Made by a program: the position numbers and the translations under genes. This document shows, piece after piece, positions 21,782 through 29,050 of a stretch of DNA of 64,000 nt. Below the pieces are notes generated by a model. The model saw nothing but the letters and a program-made list of their open reading frames with translations, had not been told where the DNA came from and did not search any database. Source of the stretch: Cytobacillus gottheilii (GTDB taxonomy: Bacteria > Bacillota > Bacilli > Bacillales > Cytobacillaceae); assembly GCF_001636345.1 (NCBI RefSeq), contig NZ_KV440945.1, forward strand, positions 1,580,975 to 1,644,974, read 5' to 3'. Position 1 is the first letter of the stretch, and each line of letters opens with the position of its first letter.

Positions 21782-23521
21782 TTGAAGAAAAAATTAATTG
21801 CAACATTGTTTATACTTGCTGCAGTTTTGATCATTCCTATTACAGCCAGTGCATCTAATTATGATTTTAAGCAAGGGGACTATGTAGAACTGAATGGATA
21901 TCTATTTGTTGTGTTAAATCCATCAACAGATTATTTATTTTATGACGGTTACTTGGAAAACCGAAGATTTTCGAGTGGTGGGAATTTATATAGCACTACA
22001 GACACATCGAATGTCGGTTACTACCTAAACCGAACGTTTTTAAATAACCTTGGAGGAATATCGGAATACATTCCCAACAAATCTTGGGCGATTTATGACA
22101 CTAGAAAGGGAACTACTACAAACGTTACAGCAAAAGTGGGATTAATATCTGTAGCAGACTGGAAGAAGTATTCTGTTGAGTACGGAAATGGTTTACTACC
22201 TAATCCTATTTACAGTTTTTGGTCAAGGGATAGGGAAACTTTGACTTCACTTAATGCATTGAGGGCAATATTCACTACTGGCGTTGACACTAGGGTTGGA
22301 CCAACACAGTCTTTAAGTGTTCGTCCTGCTATATATCTGAGTCCTGGTCTTGAATTAAGTGGCGTAGGAACTAAATCAAATCCTTATAAATTAACAACTG
22401 AAGAATTAGTTGTACTATCAGACATAACCGACTTATCCCTGATAAAAACAACTCCCACAGAAATAACGTTGAATTGGAAAAATCCAACTGAATCAAATTT
22501 TTCTCATTTAAACATTTATAAAAATGGAGAAATAACTAAATCAAATTACTCTGATGAAAGTTTCACTTTTACTAATTTGAATCCATCTGAAACTTACACA
22601 CTAACGATAAAAGCTGTTGATCTTGATGGAGTTGAAACCGATGGTATATCTATGGTCGTATCAACTGATGATGTTCCTCTAGTACCAGAAGTGAAAGATT
22701 TAAATGTTTCCACCACATATGAAAAAGTAAATCTCTCTTGGAAAAATCCTGAAAGTGAATTTTTTAACCATGTAAAAATTTATAGAAAAGTCGAAGGACA
22801 AGAAGAAACAGCTAGTGTATTAGAATTTTTCCAACCTTTAAAAGTTAGCGCAGCAGAAACAGATGATTTTTCTCCAATGTTTGAAACGAACGGATCATAT
22901 TGGAATGATCTGACTGTAGAGCCGGAAACGACTTACAGCTACAAATTAACCACTGTTAATGATGCTGAAGTAGAGTCTGAAGGAACGATTATTGAGGCTA
23001 CTACCGGAGAAGAGCCTGCCCCAGAAATAGTAGGGGGCGGTTATACAGAAACCGATAATGGTGATTTCCTTTATGAATGGACACAACCAACCACAGGGAA
23101 AGTGAAAATTCTTGTCGATGGTGAAGAATATCAAACGGTGGATGCTTCATTAAAAGAGTTTGTCATTCCAAAAGAAGATATGAAGTATGACATATGGAAA
23201 AATCCAAAAGTCACACTTGTTCCCGTTTCTGATTCCGGAAAAGAAGGATCGGCTACTAAACCACCATCAAATGACGGGAGTTCTGGAACTCCATTAAGTA
23301 ATGTGGAAATGCCATTCACAACGAATGAGTTTGTTTCATCTGGAATGATGCTCCTGGCAGTGGTTGCTCCTTTCGTGCTGCTCATGCTTGCATTTAGATT
23401 TGTACCAAAAGTGCGGAATTTGATAATGTCCGCATTCGGAAAAGGACAAGCAGGAAAACAGGCTGAAACTGAATCAAGAGAATCTACCAGGGAGCCAAGA
23501 GGATATAGAAGGGAGAAATAA
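21782..23521 (+). CDS. Secreted adsorption/minor coat candidate with FN3 domains and coat-like C-terminus
   Basis: The 579-residue protein starts at a TTG behind AAGGGAG. It has a signal peptide (to about ASA at 24), an N-terminal domain with GDYVELNGYLFVVL and VRPAIYLSPG motifs (DUF6273/C-type-lectin-like, about 25-210), two fibronectin-III-like domains (about 215-300 and 305-415; LNPSETYTLTIKAVD, VEPETTYSYKLTTV), a third beta domain, a Ser/Gly linker, then residues 509-555 that repeat the coat core (MPFTTNEF, FVLLMLAFRFVPK). A receptor-binding head joined to a coat-type anchor is the architecture expected of a filament tip protein. A basic, Glu/Arg-rich tail follows. Confidence 0.7.
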   Translation: MKKKLIATLFILAAVLIIPITASASNYDFKQGDYVELNGYLFVVLNPSTDYLFYDGYLENRRFSSGGNLYSTTDTSNVGYYLNRTFLNNLGGISEYIPNKSWAIYDTRKGTTTNVTAKVGLISVADWKKYSVEYGNGLLPNPIYSFWSRDRETLTSLNALRAIFTTGVDTRVGPTQSLSVRPAIYLSPGLELSGVGTKSNPYKLTTEELVVLSDITDLSLIKTTPTEITLNWKNPTESNFSHLNIYKNGEITKSNYSDESFTFTNLNPSETYTLTIKAVDLDGVETDGISMVVSTDDVPLVPEVKDLNVSTTYEKVNLSWKNPESEFFNHVKIYRKVEGQEETASVLEFFQPLKVSAAETDDFSPMFETNGSYWNDLTVEPETTYSYKLTTVNDAEVESEGTIIEATTGEEPAPEIVGGGYTETDNGDFLYEWTQPTTGKVKILVDGEEYQTVDASLKEFVIPKEDMKYDIWKNPKVTLVPVSDSGKEGSATKPPSNDGSSGTPLSNVEMPFTTNEFVSSGMMLLAVVAPFVLLMLAFRFVPKVRNLIMSAFGKGQAGKQAETESRESTREPRGYRREK

Positions 23522-23523
23522 AG

Positions 23524-23694
23524 ATGGATGTTGAGTTCATACAGCACATATTTGAAATCGTGTTTAAAGGGCATTTGCTTTATTTAGCTCCCCTTCTCTT
23601 TCTTCTAATGTCTATTGTATTTGCAGAGCAATTGATCGGCTTGATTAATACAGCATTTAGCAGCAATGACGGAGGAAGAAGGAGCCGTTATTGA
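23524..23694 (+). CDS. 56-residue single-span protein
   Basis: An acidic/aromatic N-terminus (MDVEFIQHIFEIVF), one membrane span (YLAPLLFLLMSIVFA) and a Gly/Arg-rich tail (NDGGRRSRY). It starts two bases behind the adsorption candidate, and its stop overlaps the next ATG. Role unknown. Confidence 0.6.
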   Translation: MDVEFIQHIFEIVFKGHLLYLAPLLFLLMSIVFAEQLIGLINTAFSSNDGGRRSRY

Positions 23695-24143
23695 TGGGAA
23701 TTATCGGTGATGCGTTTTTTAAGTTATTCGGTGTCATATGGGATGTGATCGTATGGATCGGATCTCTTATCAAACTCCTTTTTCAAGGGTTAGTTGATAT
23801 TTTAATAGCGTTCTTTCAAGTGATCTATCAATTGATCGAGGGCGTTCTTTACCTTATCTATATGATCGGAGTTCTTGCGGTTAAGTTCTTTTTAGTATTG
23901 TTTGAAGCTTTAAAGGTCTTGTGGTCTTTGATCGTAGGTTTTGCCCGTTCTCTTGGCAGTATTGCTTATACTCCAAGATCAGGCGCAGGACATGGATATT
24001 CAAGCATGCTTGGCGAGTTGTTTGAATATGCGAGTATTTTTCAACTGAATAGTTTTGCCGTTATTTTAAGTTTCGGCATTTGGTTTGGTACGGCAGTGGC
24101 TGCCATTAAACTTATTTCCTCAATTCGAGTAGGAGGGGATTAA
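23694..24143 (+). CDS. Hydrophobic membrane protein (pVI-like candidate)
   Basis: A 149-residue protein with three to four hydrophobic segments, a Gly/Ser loop (TPRSGAGHGYSSM) and a C-terminal span with the pattern FQLNSFAVILSFGIWFG. It reminds me of the C-terminal hydrophobic hairpin of inovirus pVI/DUF2523 proteins, and its place between pIII-like and pI-like genes is that of gene VI. The similarity is positional and topological; no motif proves it. The ATG at 23694 is coupled to the gene before. Confidence 0.55.
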   Translation: MGIIGDAFFKLFGVIWDVIVWIGSLIKLLFQGLVDILIAFFQVIYQLIEGVLYLIYMIGVLAVKFFLVLFEALKVLWSLIVGFARSLGSIAYTPRSGAGHGYSSMLGELFEYASIFQLNSFAVILSFGIWFGTAVAAIKLISSIRVGGD

Positions 24144-24425
24144 TTGAACATTATAGATACGATTAAAAGCTTTATAAATAAGATATTTTCCCCGCCTATT
24201 GAGGTGCTTGACCTGGCAATTGAAAAACTGCAAGAAGTGCAGATGATCAGTGCCCAGGGGATCAATATAGGACAGTATTTATCGGTTTTAGGAGATTTGC
24301 CCACTTCATGGCAAGTGGCGGTCTCCTCTCTTTTGCTCAGTGTCGTGTTGTTAGGATCACTTTTAATATTTAGATCACTCATGAGAATGTATTTTAGCGT
24401 TAAAGAAGGCGTGAAATGGTGGTAA
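24144..24425 (+). CDS. 93-residue membrane protein, unknown
   Basis: It starts at a TTG directly behind the previous stop, with AGGAGGGG upstream. An amphipathic N-terminal helix (IDTIKSFINKIF) and one membrane span (about residues 62-80) are followed by a basic/aromatic end (KEGVKWW). Part of the coupled morphogenesis operon. Confidence 0.6.
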   Translation: MNIIDTIKSFINKIFSPPIEVLDLAIEKLQEVQMISAQGINIGQYLSVLGDLPTSWQVAVSSLLLSVVLLGSLLIFRSLMRMYFSVKEGVKWW

Positions 24426-24438
24426 GGAGGATCAGAAA

Positions 24439-24579
24439 ATGGCAGAAGCTTTTATGTATATGTATGTAGTCGGTGCTGGAACAGCAGCAGGAGTCGGAAC
24501 GGTGGCTTTTATCGGATGGAAGGTCTGGAGCAAACAATCAAAGAAAAAAGCAAAACAACAGCGAAAGGCGGCGTTTTAA
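24439..24579 (+). CDS. 46-residue membrane protein with very basic tail
   Basis: MAEAFMYMYVV leads to a Gly/Ala-rich membrane span (to about residue 29), followed by a Lys/Arg/Gln tail (SKQSKKKAKQQRKAAF). AAGGAGG ribosome binding site. The tail could contact DNA. Candidate virion or assembly micro-protein. Confidence 0.6.
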   Translation: MAEAFMYMYVVGAGTAAGVGTVAFIGWKVWSKQSKKKAKQQRKAAF

Positions 24580-24984
24580 TTGGTTAGCTTATTCAGAAGA
24601 AAGAAAGAAGAAGATGATGAGTATATCTTTGAAACCAGCGATCTATTAATTGTCTTTGATGATGAAAAGAAAATCAGTGATATAAACCGAGTGACAGCAG
24701 TAAATGAGGATGCTGTGATCGTTGCAGGACTGTACAAAGTACCATTAGAAGATTGTGAGATTACAACAGGAAAAGAAGGGCGTAACTTCTTTTACCGAGC
24801 TCCTTCAAAATCCATAACGGAAACGCAACGTTTGGCGCAATTAGAAATCAGTACAGTCCTGGAGCAAGTGACAGCATACAAACCGCCTGTACCACCAAAC
24901 AACCTGGATGGAACGAAAATATTTTTGTTCGCACTAATTTTTGTTGCATTTATCGTACTAGGCATTACTGGATGCCAGGCATAA
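24580..24984 (+). CDS. 134-residue tail-anchored protein, unknown
   Basis: A TTG start directly behind the previous stop. An N-terminal basic/acidic segment (FRRKKEEDDEYIF), a cytoplasmic alpha/beta-like domain (residues 20-105) and one C-terminal membrane span (IFLFALIFVAFIVLGI). It could be a membrane-side partner of the assembly ATPase, which itself lacks a membrane span; this is inference. Confidence 0.55.
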   Translation: MVSLFRRKKEEDDEYIFETSDLLIVFDDEKKISDINRVTAVNEDAVIVAGLYKVPLEDCEITTGKEGRNFFYRAPSKSITETQRLAQLEISTVLEQVTAYKPPVPPNNLDGTKIFLFALIFVAFIVLGITGCQA

Positions 24985-24997
24985 GGAGAATCTGAAA

Positions 24998-25168
24998 ATG
25001 GATAATATGAAACTCTTTTATAAGATTTTTGAATTAAATGGAATCATTAAAGGGATGAACACATTAGCAGAACATGATGGAGCTTATGACAATCCTTTCA
25101 TTGAAGAAGCAGACGTGAAAATGAAAGAAATTATTGAAATCGTCCAAGAAAAGCAACTTTCACTTTAA
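24998..25168 (+). CDS. 56-residue soluble protein, unknown
   Basis: A small helical acidic protein (MDNMKLFYKIFELNG ... EIIEIVQEKQLSL) with AAGGAG ribosome binding site. No domain recognised; lies in the operon between membrane proteins and the ATPase genes. Confidence 0.55.
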   Translation: MDNMKLFYKIFELNGIIKGMNTLAEHDGAYDNPFIEEADVKMKEIIEIVQEKQLSL

Positions 25169-25233
25169 AACTAGTGTCGGAGAAACGCTCTACAGCGCAT
25201 TTAATTTTATTTTCACGGGGAGTTGGTCACTAA

Positions 25234-25599
25234 ATGCAAAATATGAACGAAATACAACCTAATGTAAATAACGCAGATAAGCTTCAGCAAGCCATAAACG
25301 ATGATCTTTTCCCGAAAGTTGCTCACATATCGGATATAAAGCAAGTCATCGAAGAAATGCAAGGCTTAGCACAGAATATAAGAGAACCACAAATGAAAGC
25401 TCTTATTCTATTAAAGAGACTTGGAGAAAACAAGTACATTCATCCAGAAGGAAGTCCATACAAGGAGCTTTATAACTACATCTTAGAAAAAGGTAAAGTG
25501 CATATTGCAGATCCTAATTATTACTTGGATACAATCGAAGCATTAATACCAAAACCGCCTAAGCCGATATTACTTGCTGAAAAGGGGATGAAGAAATAA
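25234..25599 (+). CDS. Soluble protein coupled to the assembly ATPase, unknown
   Basis: A 121-residue helical protein (HISDIKQVIEEMQGLAQNIR) ending PKPPKPILLAEKGMKK. Its stop overlaps the ATPase start (TAATG), so the two are made together. It may be a cofactor of the ATPase. Confidence 0.6.
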   Translation: MQNMNEIQPNVNNADKLQQAINDDLFPKVAHISDIKQVIEEMQGLAQNIREPQMKALILLKRLGENKYIHPEGSPYKELYNYILEKGKVHIADPNYYLDTIEALIPKPPKPILLAEKGMKK

Positions 25600-26225
25600 T
25601 GGCACATCATTTCTTTGTACAAGGAAGCCTTGGAGCTGGTAAGACATTGATCGCTTCTACCCTGGCCCATTGGTGGAAGCTGAAAGTAGAAAGAGAAGGT
25701 GGAAAAATCGAGCTGTTTTCTAACTATGAGTTAGATGATTCAACACCGATGACTCATTACACTGATTGGTACAAAGTCGCTGAAGCGCAAGGCAGCATAT
25801 GCGTTTGGGACGAGTGCTACACAGCTTTTAGCAATCGAAACTGGAATAACTATGGTCAGAACATTCTCAATGATGTGATGATGCTGACAAGAAAAATGAA
25901 ATCTATACAAATCTATTGTTCTCCTTCTATTGGTTTTGTTGATACACGACTCAGATCAATAGTAGAAGTGCTAATAACTGCAAGAAAAGTCGGTGATGCA
26001 GGTTTTGAATATCACTTTATGGATTATCAAACAAAACAATTTATGCACAAGCAATTTTTGCCTATGTATAAAGCTAAAAAGATTATGAAATTAGGTTTAT
26101 ATGATACAGAGCAGATGGTAAGACACTTCCCGGTTCCCACAAACGAAAGAGAAGGGAATGTATTTTTTGAGACTATAGAAGAAATCCACGACAGATCAAG
26201 GGGAAAAAGGAGAATCACAGTATGA
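25599..26225 (+). CDS. zot: pI/Zot-type filamentous phage assembly ATPase
   Basis: The 208-residue ATPase starts MAHHFFVQGSLGAGKT; Walker A is residues 9-16. Walker B is SICVWDE (Asp71, Glu72), followed by TAFSNRNWNN, which parallels the LDECGTWFNTRSWND stretch of Ff pI. The next part (LTRKMKSIQIYCSPSIGFVD ... RKVG) parallels the pI segment with ARKLGWDIIFLVQD. This family drives extrusion of the filament. The Ff protein is about 348 residues with a membrane span and periplasmic part; here both are missing, which fits a host without outer membrane. It is not obviously truncated by mutation. Confidence 0.83.
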   Translation: MAHHFFVQGSLGAGKTLIASTLAHWWKLKVEREGGKIELFSNYELDDSTPMTHYTDWYKVAEAQGSICVWDECYTAFSNRNWNNYGQNILNDVMMLTRKMKSIQIYCSPSIGFVDTRLRSIVEVLITARKVGDAGFEYHFMDYQTKQFMHKQFLPMYKAKKIMKLGLYDTEQMVRHFPVPTNEREGNVFFETIEEIHDRSRGKRRITV

Positions 26226-26566
26226 ACATTCAAGAATTCAGCTTAATTCCAGCAGACTACAGAGAGAAAGATCCGAGAACCCTCCCCTATTTATATCCTA
26301 CAACATTAAATATCGTTGCTTATGCTAAAAAGATGCAGGAATTCAGCTATTATCAAGCCTTGGAGGTTGCTGAAACTCTTGCTAAAATGCAAGGTTTTGT
26401 CCTCCTGCCCTGGTCTTGCATCCATTGGGAGAGAGCCAGGAACCTTGGTCATGATCGCAAAATTAAGATTGGCAGGAAATCATTCTTTCTTCTTAAAACA
26501 GATGAAATGACGAAAACGGAAAAAAGAAAGCTAGAAAACCTAATCAGTGAAATGAAAACAGGATAA
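26222..26566 (+). CDS. 114-residue protein behind the ATPase, unknown
   Basis: It overlaps the ATPase stop by ATGA. A soluble helical protein (YYQALEVAETLAKMQ), one Cys/Trp-rich stretch (LLPWSCIHWERARNLG) and a Lys-rich end. No family recognised. Confidence 0.6.
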   Translation: MNIQEFSLIPADYREKDPRTLPYLYPTTLNIVAYAKKMQEFSYYQALEVAETLAKMQGFVLLPWSCIHWERARNLGHDRKIKIGRKSFFLLKTDEMTKTEKRKLENLISEMKTG

Positions 26567-26577
26567 TGGAGGGCACT

Positions 26578-26823
26578 ATGGATAATCAAATGTTAGCTGC
26601 GCAAATTTTTGACGATACCACACGAATTAGAAATTATTCGGAACAGCTACTTTCATTGGTGAGAAAGCAATTCTCTACACGAAAAATTGATAAATACGAT
26701 TACGAGCGATTCATCAATATTCTAACTTGCTTGAACCTGCAAACAGAATCAGTTAAATCAGATCTAGTAAGCCTTATTAACCGAGAGAAGCCAAGAAAAA
26801 TACATTTTGATGTAAAAGTATAA
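26578..26823 (+). CDS. 81-residue soluble helical protein, unknown
   Basis: The ATG at 26578 follows GGAGGG; an ATG at 26566 would add four residues. Helical and mixed charge (IRNYSEQLLSLVRKQF). It is followed by a hairpin at 26828-26850. Role unknown. Confidence 0.5.
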   Translation: MDNQMLAAQIFDDTTRIRNYSEQLLSLVRKQFSTRKIDKYDYERFINILTCLNLQTESVKSDLVSLINREKPRKIHFDVKV

Positions 26824-26827
26824 TGTT

Positions 26828-26850
26828 CGGGTTTTCAATCAAAACACCCG
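26828..26850 (+). other. Hairpin behind the ATPase gene group
   Basis: CGGGTTTT and AAAACACCCG pair with one bulge, followed by A-rich DNA. The same lead-in TAATGTTCGGG... also starts the hairpin at 20125-20139 before the coat gene. They may be RNA processing or stability elements. Confidence 0.4.
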
Positions 26851-26959
26851 GAAAAAATCGTTCTGCAGCTGCTTCATTTTAAGGTAAAACACGAACGATA
26901 CCAGCTGCCGGCAAGGATCCAATTGAGGTTATATCCGAACAATAAAGGAGCGAAAGAAA

Positions 26960-27445
26960 ATGCAAGTAGAAATCCCGTTCAATCGTCTTGAAATCGCTTG
27001 TTTGATACTTCATATGTATAGCATGAGGGACAGTATTAAAAAGGTTTTAAAAAGCAATTATGGCAAGGTGTCAGGCAAGAATCATCTGAAAACATATGAC
27101 GAAGTAAAACAGATCTTAAAATATGAATTTGAGCTTCTGGAGGAAGATGATAACGAAACGAAAGTTTTGTTCCTGTTTGAAGAAAATGAATTTGAGATGC
27201 TGAATTCGTTTGTAGATATCTACATAGAGAAATTATCTGCCTTTATGAAAGAAGCTAAAATGAACAGCGCAGAGGATAAAGAGCAAATGGATCTGCTTCA
27301 ACAGATCAAGGAGAAGATTGACCAAGAGAAAGCCTTGAAAGTAAATTCGGAATTATTTGAAGGTGAAGTCAAAGACGAAGATAAAGGGCAGTATTTTCTT
27401 GATGTGAAGGAGAGAAACCAAAAGGAGAAGGCTATTAATGTTTAG
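26960..27445 (+). CDS. 161-residue acidic soluble protein, unknown
   Basis: Largely helical and strongly acidic (LLEEDDNETK, EDKEQMDLLQQIKEKIDQEK). It starts behind AAAGGAG and overlaps the lytic transglycosylase gene by 8 bases. Unknown family. Confidence 0.6.
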   Translation: MQVEIPFNRLEIACLILHMYSMRDSIKKVLKSNYGKVSGKNHLKTYDEVKQILKYEFELLEEDDNETKVLFLFEENEFEMLNSFVDIYIEKLSAFMKEAKMNSAEDKEQMDLLQQIKEKIDQEKALKVNSELFEGEVKDEDKGQYFLDVKERNQKEKAINV

Positions 27446-28142
27446 ATATATCCCCTTTCTCCTTCTTGCCCTTCTTCTATTCATCACTTCCCCTGTTTCG
27501 GCTTCAGATTATGAACAACAAAGAGAACAGATCATTCAGCAAAGAGAGTCATTAAAAGCCGAGATCGCGGCAAATGTAGAAAAGATAGATAATCTACCAG
27601 AAGAAGAAAAAGAACAGGCTGTGAACGCTGTTACAAAGCTGAAAAGAGAAGATACGAGGTTGGCAGCATATGAAAAAGCTTATACAAAAGCTCTAGGTTA
27701 TGAGTCAGAAGTTGTTTATACATCAGCAAGCCGTTCTCTTCCTTTTCCGATTGTTGATCTAAAGCTTGGTGAACTTGTTCCAGGAGAGTTCATCCCGATC
27801 TATCAAGCAGCTGCTCAACAATATGGAGTGGATTGGAATGTTCTCGCAGCTATTCATAAGGTTGAAACAGACTTTTCCAGACATCCTACAATGATTTCAT
27901 CAGCGAACGCAGTCGGTCACATGCAGTTCATGCCAGCAACTTTTCGAGCTTATGGAGTTGACGGAAACAATGACGGCATGAGAGATCCCTGGCAGCTTGA
28001 AGATGCGATTTATTCAGCTGCTAACTACTTAGCAAGCAGTGGCTACAAAACAGACGTTAGAAAGGCAATATGGCACTATAACCATTCAGAAGAATATATA
28101 AATAAAGTTTTAGGCGTGGCAGCAGGAATAAGGGGGTTTTAA
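27438..28142 (+). CDS. Secreted lytic transglycosylase
   Basis: The 234-residue protein has a signal peptide (to about SPVSA-S at 22), a coiled-coil region (residues 25-85) and a C-terminal SLT/MltB-like domain. The likely catalytic Glu is Glu143 (AAIHKVETDFS), followed by SANAVGHMQFMPATF, DGNNDGMRDPWQ, and AIWHYNHSEEYI. It cleaves peptidoglycan between MurNAc and GlcNAc. In this context it would open the thick wall for filament entry or exit without lysing the cell. Confidence 0.85.
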   Translation: MFRYIPFLLLALLLFITSPVSASDYEQQREQIIQQRESLKAEIAANVEKIDNLPEEEKEQAVNAVTKLKREDTRLAAYEKAYTKALGYESEVVYTSASRSLPFPIVDLKLGELVPGEFIPIYQAAAQQYGVDWNVLAAIHKVETDFSRHPTMISSANAVGHMQFMPATFRAYGVDGNNDGMRDPWQLEDAIYSAANYLASSGYKTDVRKAIWHYNHSEEYINKVLGVAAGIRGF

Positions 28143-28143
28143 G

Positions 28144-28299
28144 ATGATCTATTTACTTTTGTTCGTGGCTGCCGTTTTTCTTTTGTGGCTGGCTCCAGAA
28201 AAGATAGGCAAGCTTTTGAAAAGAAAAGGAAAAAAGTATGCCAAACGATTTGTAAAAAAACAGATCAAACATGAAATAAATCGCTTTAAACCATGGTGA
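28144..28299 (+). CDS. 51-residue single-span protein with very basic tail
   Basis: One N-terminal membrane span (MIYLLLFVAAVFLLWLA) and then a long Lys/Arg tail (KLLKRKGKKYAKRFVKKQ). It starts 2 bases behind the transglycosylase stop; no strong ribosome binding site except the GGGGG inside that gene. The tail suits DNA contact at the membrane face. Confidence 0.55.
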   Translation: MIYLLLFVAAVFLLWLAPEKIGKLLKRKGKKYAKRFVKKQIKHEINRFKPW

Positions 28300-28312
28300 A
28301 AGGGTGAAAAGA

Positions 28313-28546
28313 ATGAAATTTAATTTACTTATGTTCTTTGTCTGGATAGGATCAGCAACACTTTTCGCAATCGATTTTAACTTAATAGATCCTAGCTTAA
28401 TATCGGCCAATGCTAATTGGATCGTTTTCGGCTTGCTGCTGGGAACGGGAATGACTTTTCTGAATAAGTTCTTTTTCGCTCTATTTGACAAAATGATAGT
28501 TCCGAAAGGTTCGGAACCTAGTTCTGAGGTAGTTGCGAATAAATAA
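28313..28546 (+). CDS. 77-residue protein with two membrane spans
   Basis: The ATG at 28313 follows AAAGGGTG. Two hydrophobic spans (about 3-22 and 35-60) and a Lys/Pro/Ser tail. It could be a holin-like or virion protein; nothing in the sequence decides this. Confidence 0.5.
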   Translation: MKFNLLMFFVWIGSATLFAIDFNLIDPSLISANANWIVFGLLLGTGMTFLNKFFFALFDKMIVPKGSEPSSEVVANK

Positions 28547-28620
28547 ATTATCTAGGTTGTCACTACATTTGCTGTGATAGCTAAAATAAAAAAATTAAAT
28601 ATCCTGAGGAGGATGAAAAA

Positions 28621-28872
28621 ATGTTAGATTTATCAAATGTTAAGTTGCCTTTCGATGTGAACGAGTTAGTGCATTCAGGAATGATGTTTTTAGGCTTTAT
28701 TTCTCCGTTTGTTTTACTTGCCCTGGCGTTTTACTTTGTACCAAAGATTATTTCAATCATCCATGTTTCATTTGGTGTTTACCAGGACAACAAAATTAAC
28801 TCTAGTGATCCACAGTACAAAGAAAAGTATCGTCAAAGTTACAGAGAATCAATAAAAGAAAATTGGAAGTAA
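28621..28872 (+). CDS. Second coat-like protein
   Basis: The 83-residue protein starts MLDLSNVKLPFDVNELVHSG and continues with a membrane span containing SPFVLLALAFYFVPKI, closely parallel to the coat candidate at 20176 and to the C-terminus of the protein at 21782. It has a longer charged tail (SDPQYKEKYRQSYRES) instead of the short basic end. AGGAGG ribosome binding site and a terminator behind it. It may be a minor coat or cap subunit or an alternative major coat. Confidence 0.7.
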   Translation: MLDLSNVKLPFDVNELVHSGMMFLGFISPFVLLALAFYFVPKIISIIHVSFGVYQDNKINSSDPQYKEKYRQSYRESIKENWK

Positions 28873-28939
28873 TAACAAAAAAGATAAGAAACTAGAAAAT
28901 TATCAATAACGATCGTTTCTGAGAAGAATCTAGGAAAGA

Positions 28940-28972
28940 GTAAAACAGGAGCAAATAGCCTGTTTTTTCTTT
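28940..28972 (+). terminator. Terminator of the phage-like module
   Basis: AAAACAGG and CCTGTTTT pair around a 9-base loop, followed by a T run. It closes the rightward operon. Confidence 0.8.
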
Positions 28973-29050
28973 TCCAAAACTATTCTCAAAATCAAATTAT
29001 CTTTTTAAGTGCTTAAATACCTTTTTGAGAAGAATGGAGGACAACAAAAT

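Noticed and set aside
19151-28872. Interpretation as a conjugation (type IV secretion) or Tad pilus operon
   Set aside because: No VirB4, VirD4, relaxase, prepilin peptidase or TadA-type ATPase is seen; the only ATPase is of pI/Zot type and the small proteins lack prepilin motifs.
19151-28872. Interpretation as a tectivirus (membrane-containing Bacillus phage)
   Set aside because: No protein-primed DNA polymerase, double jelly-roll capsid or P9-type packaging ATPase could be found.
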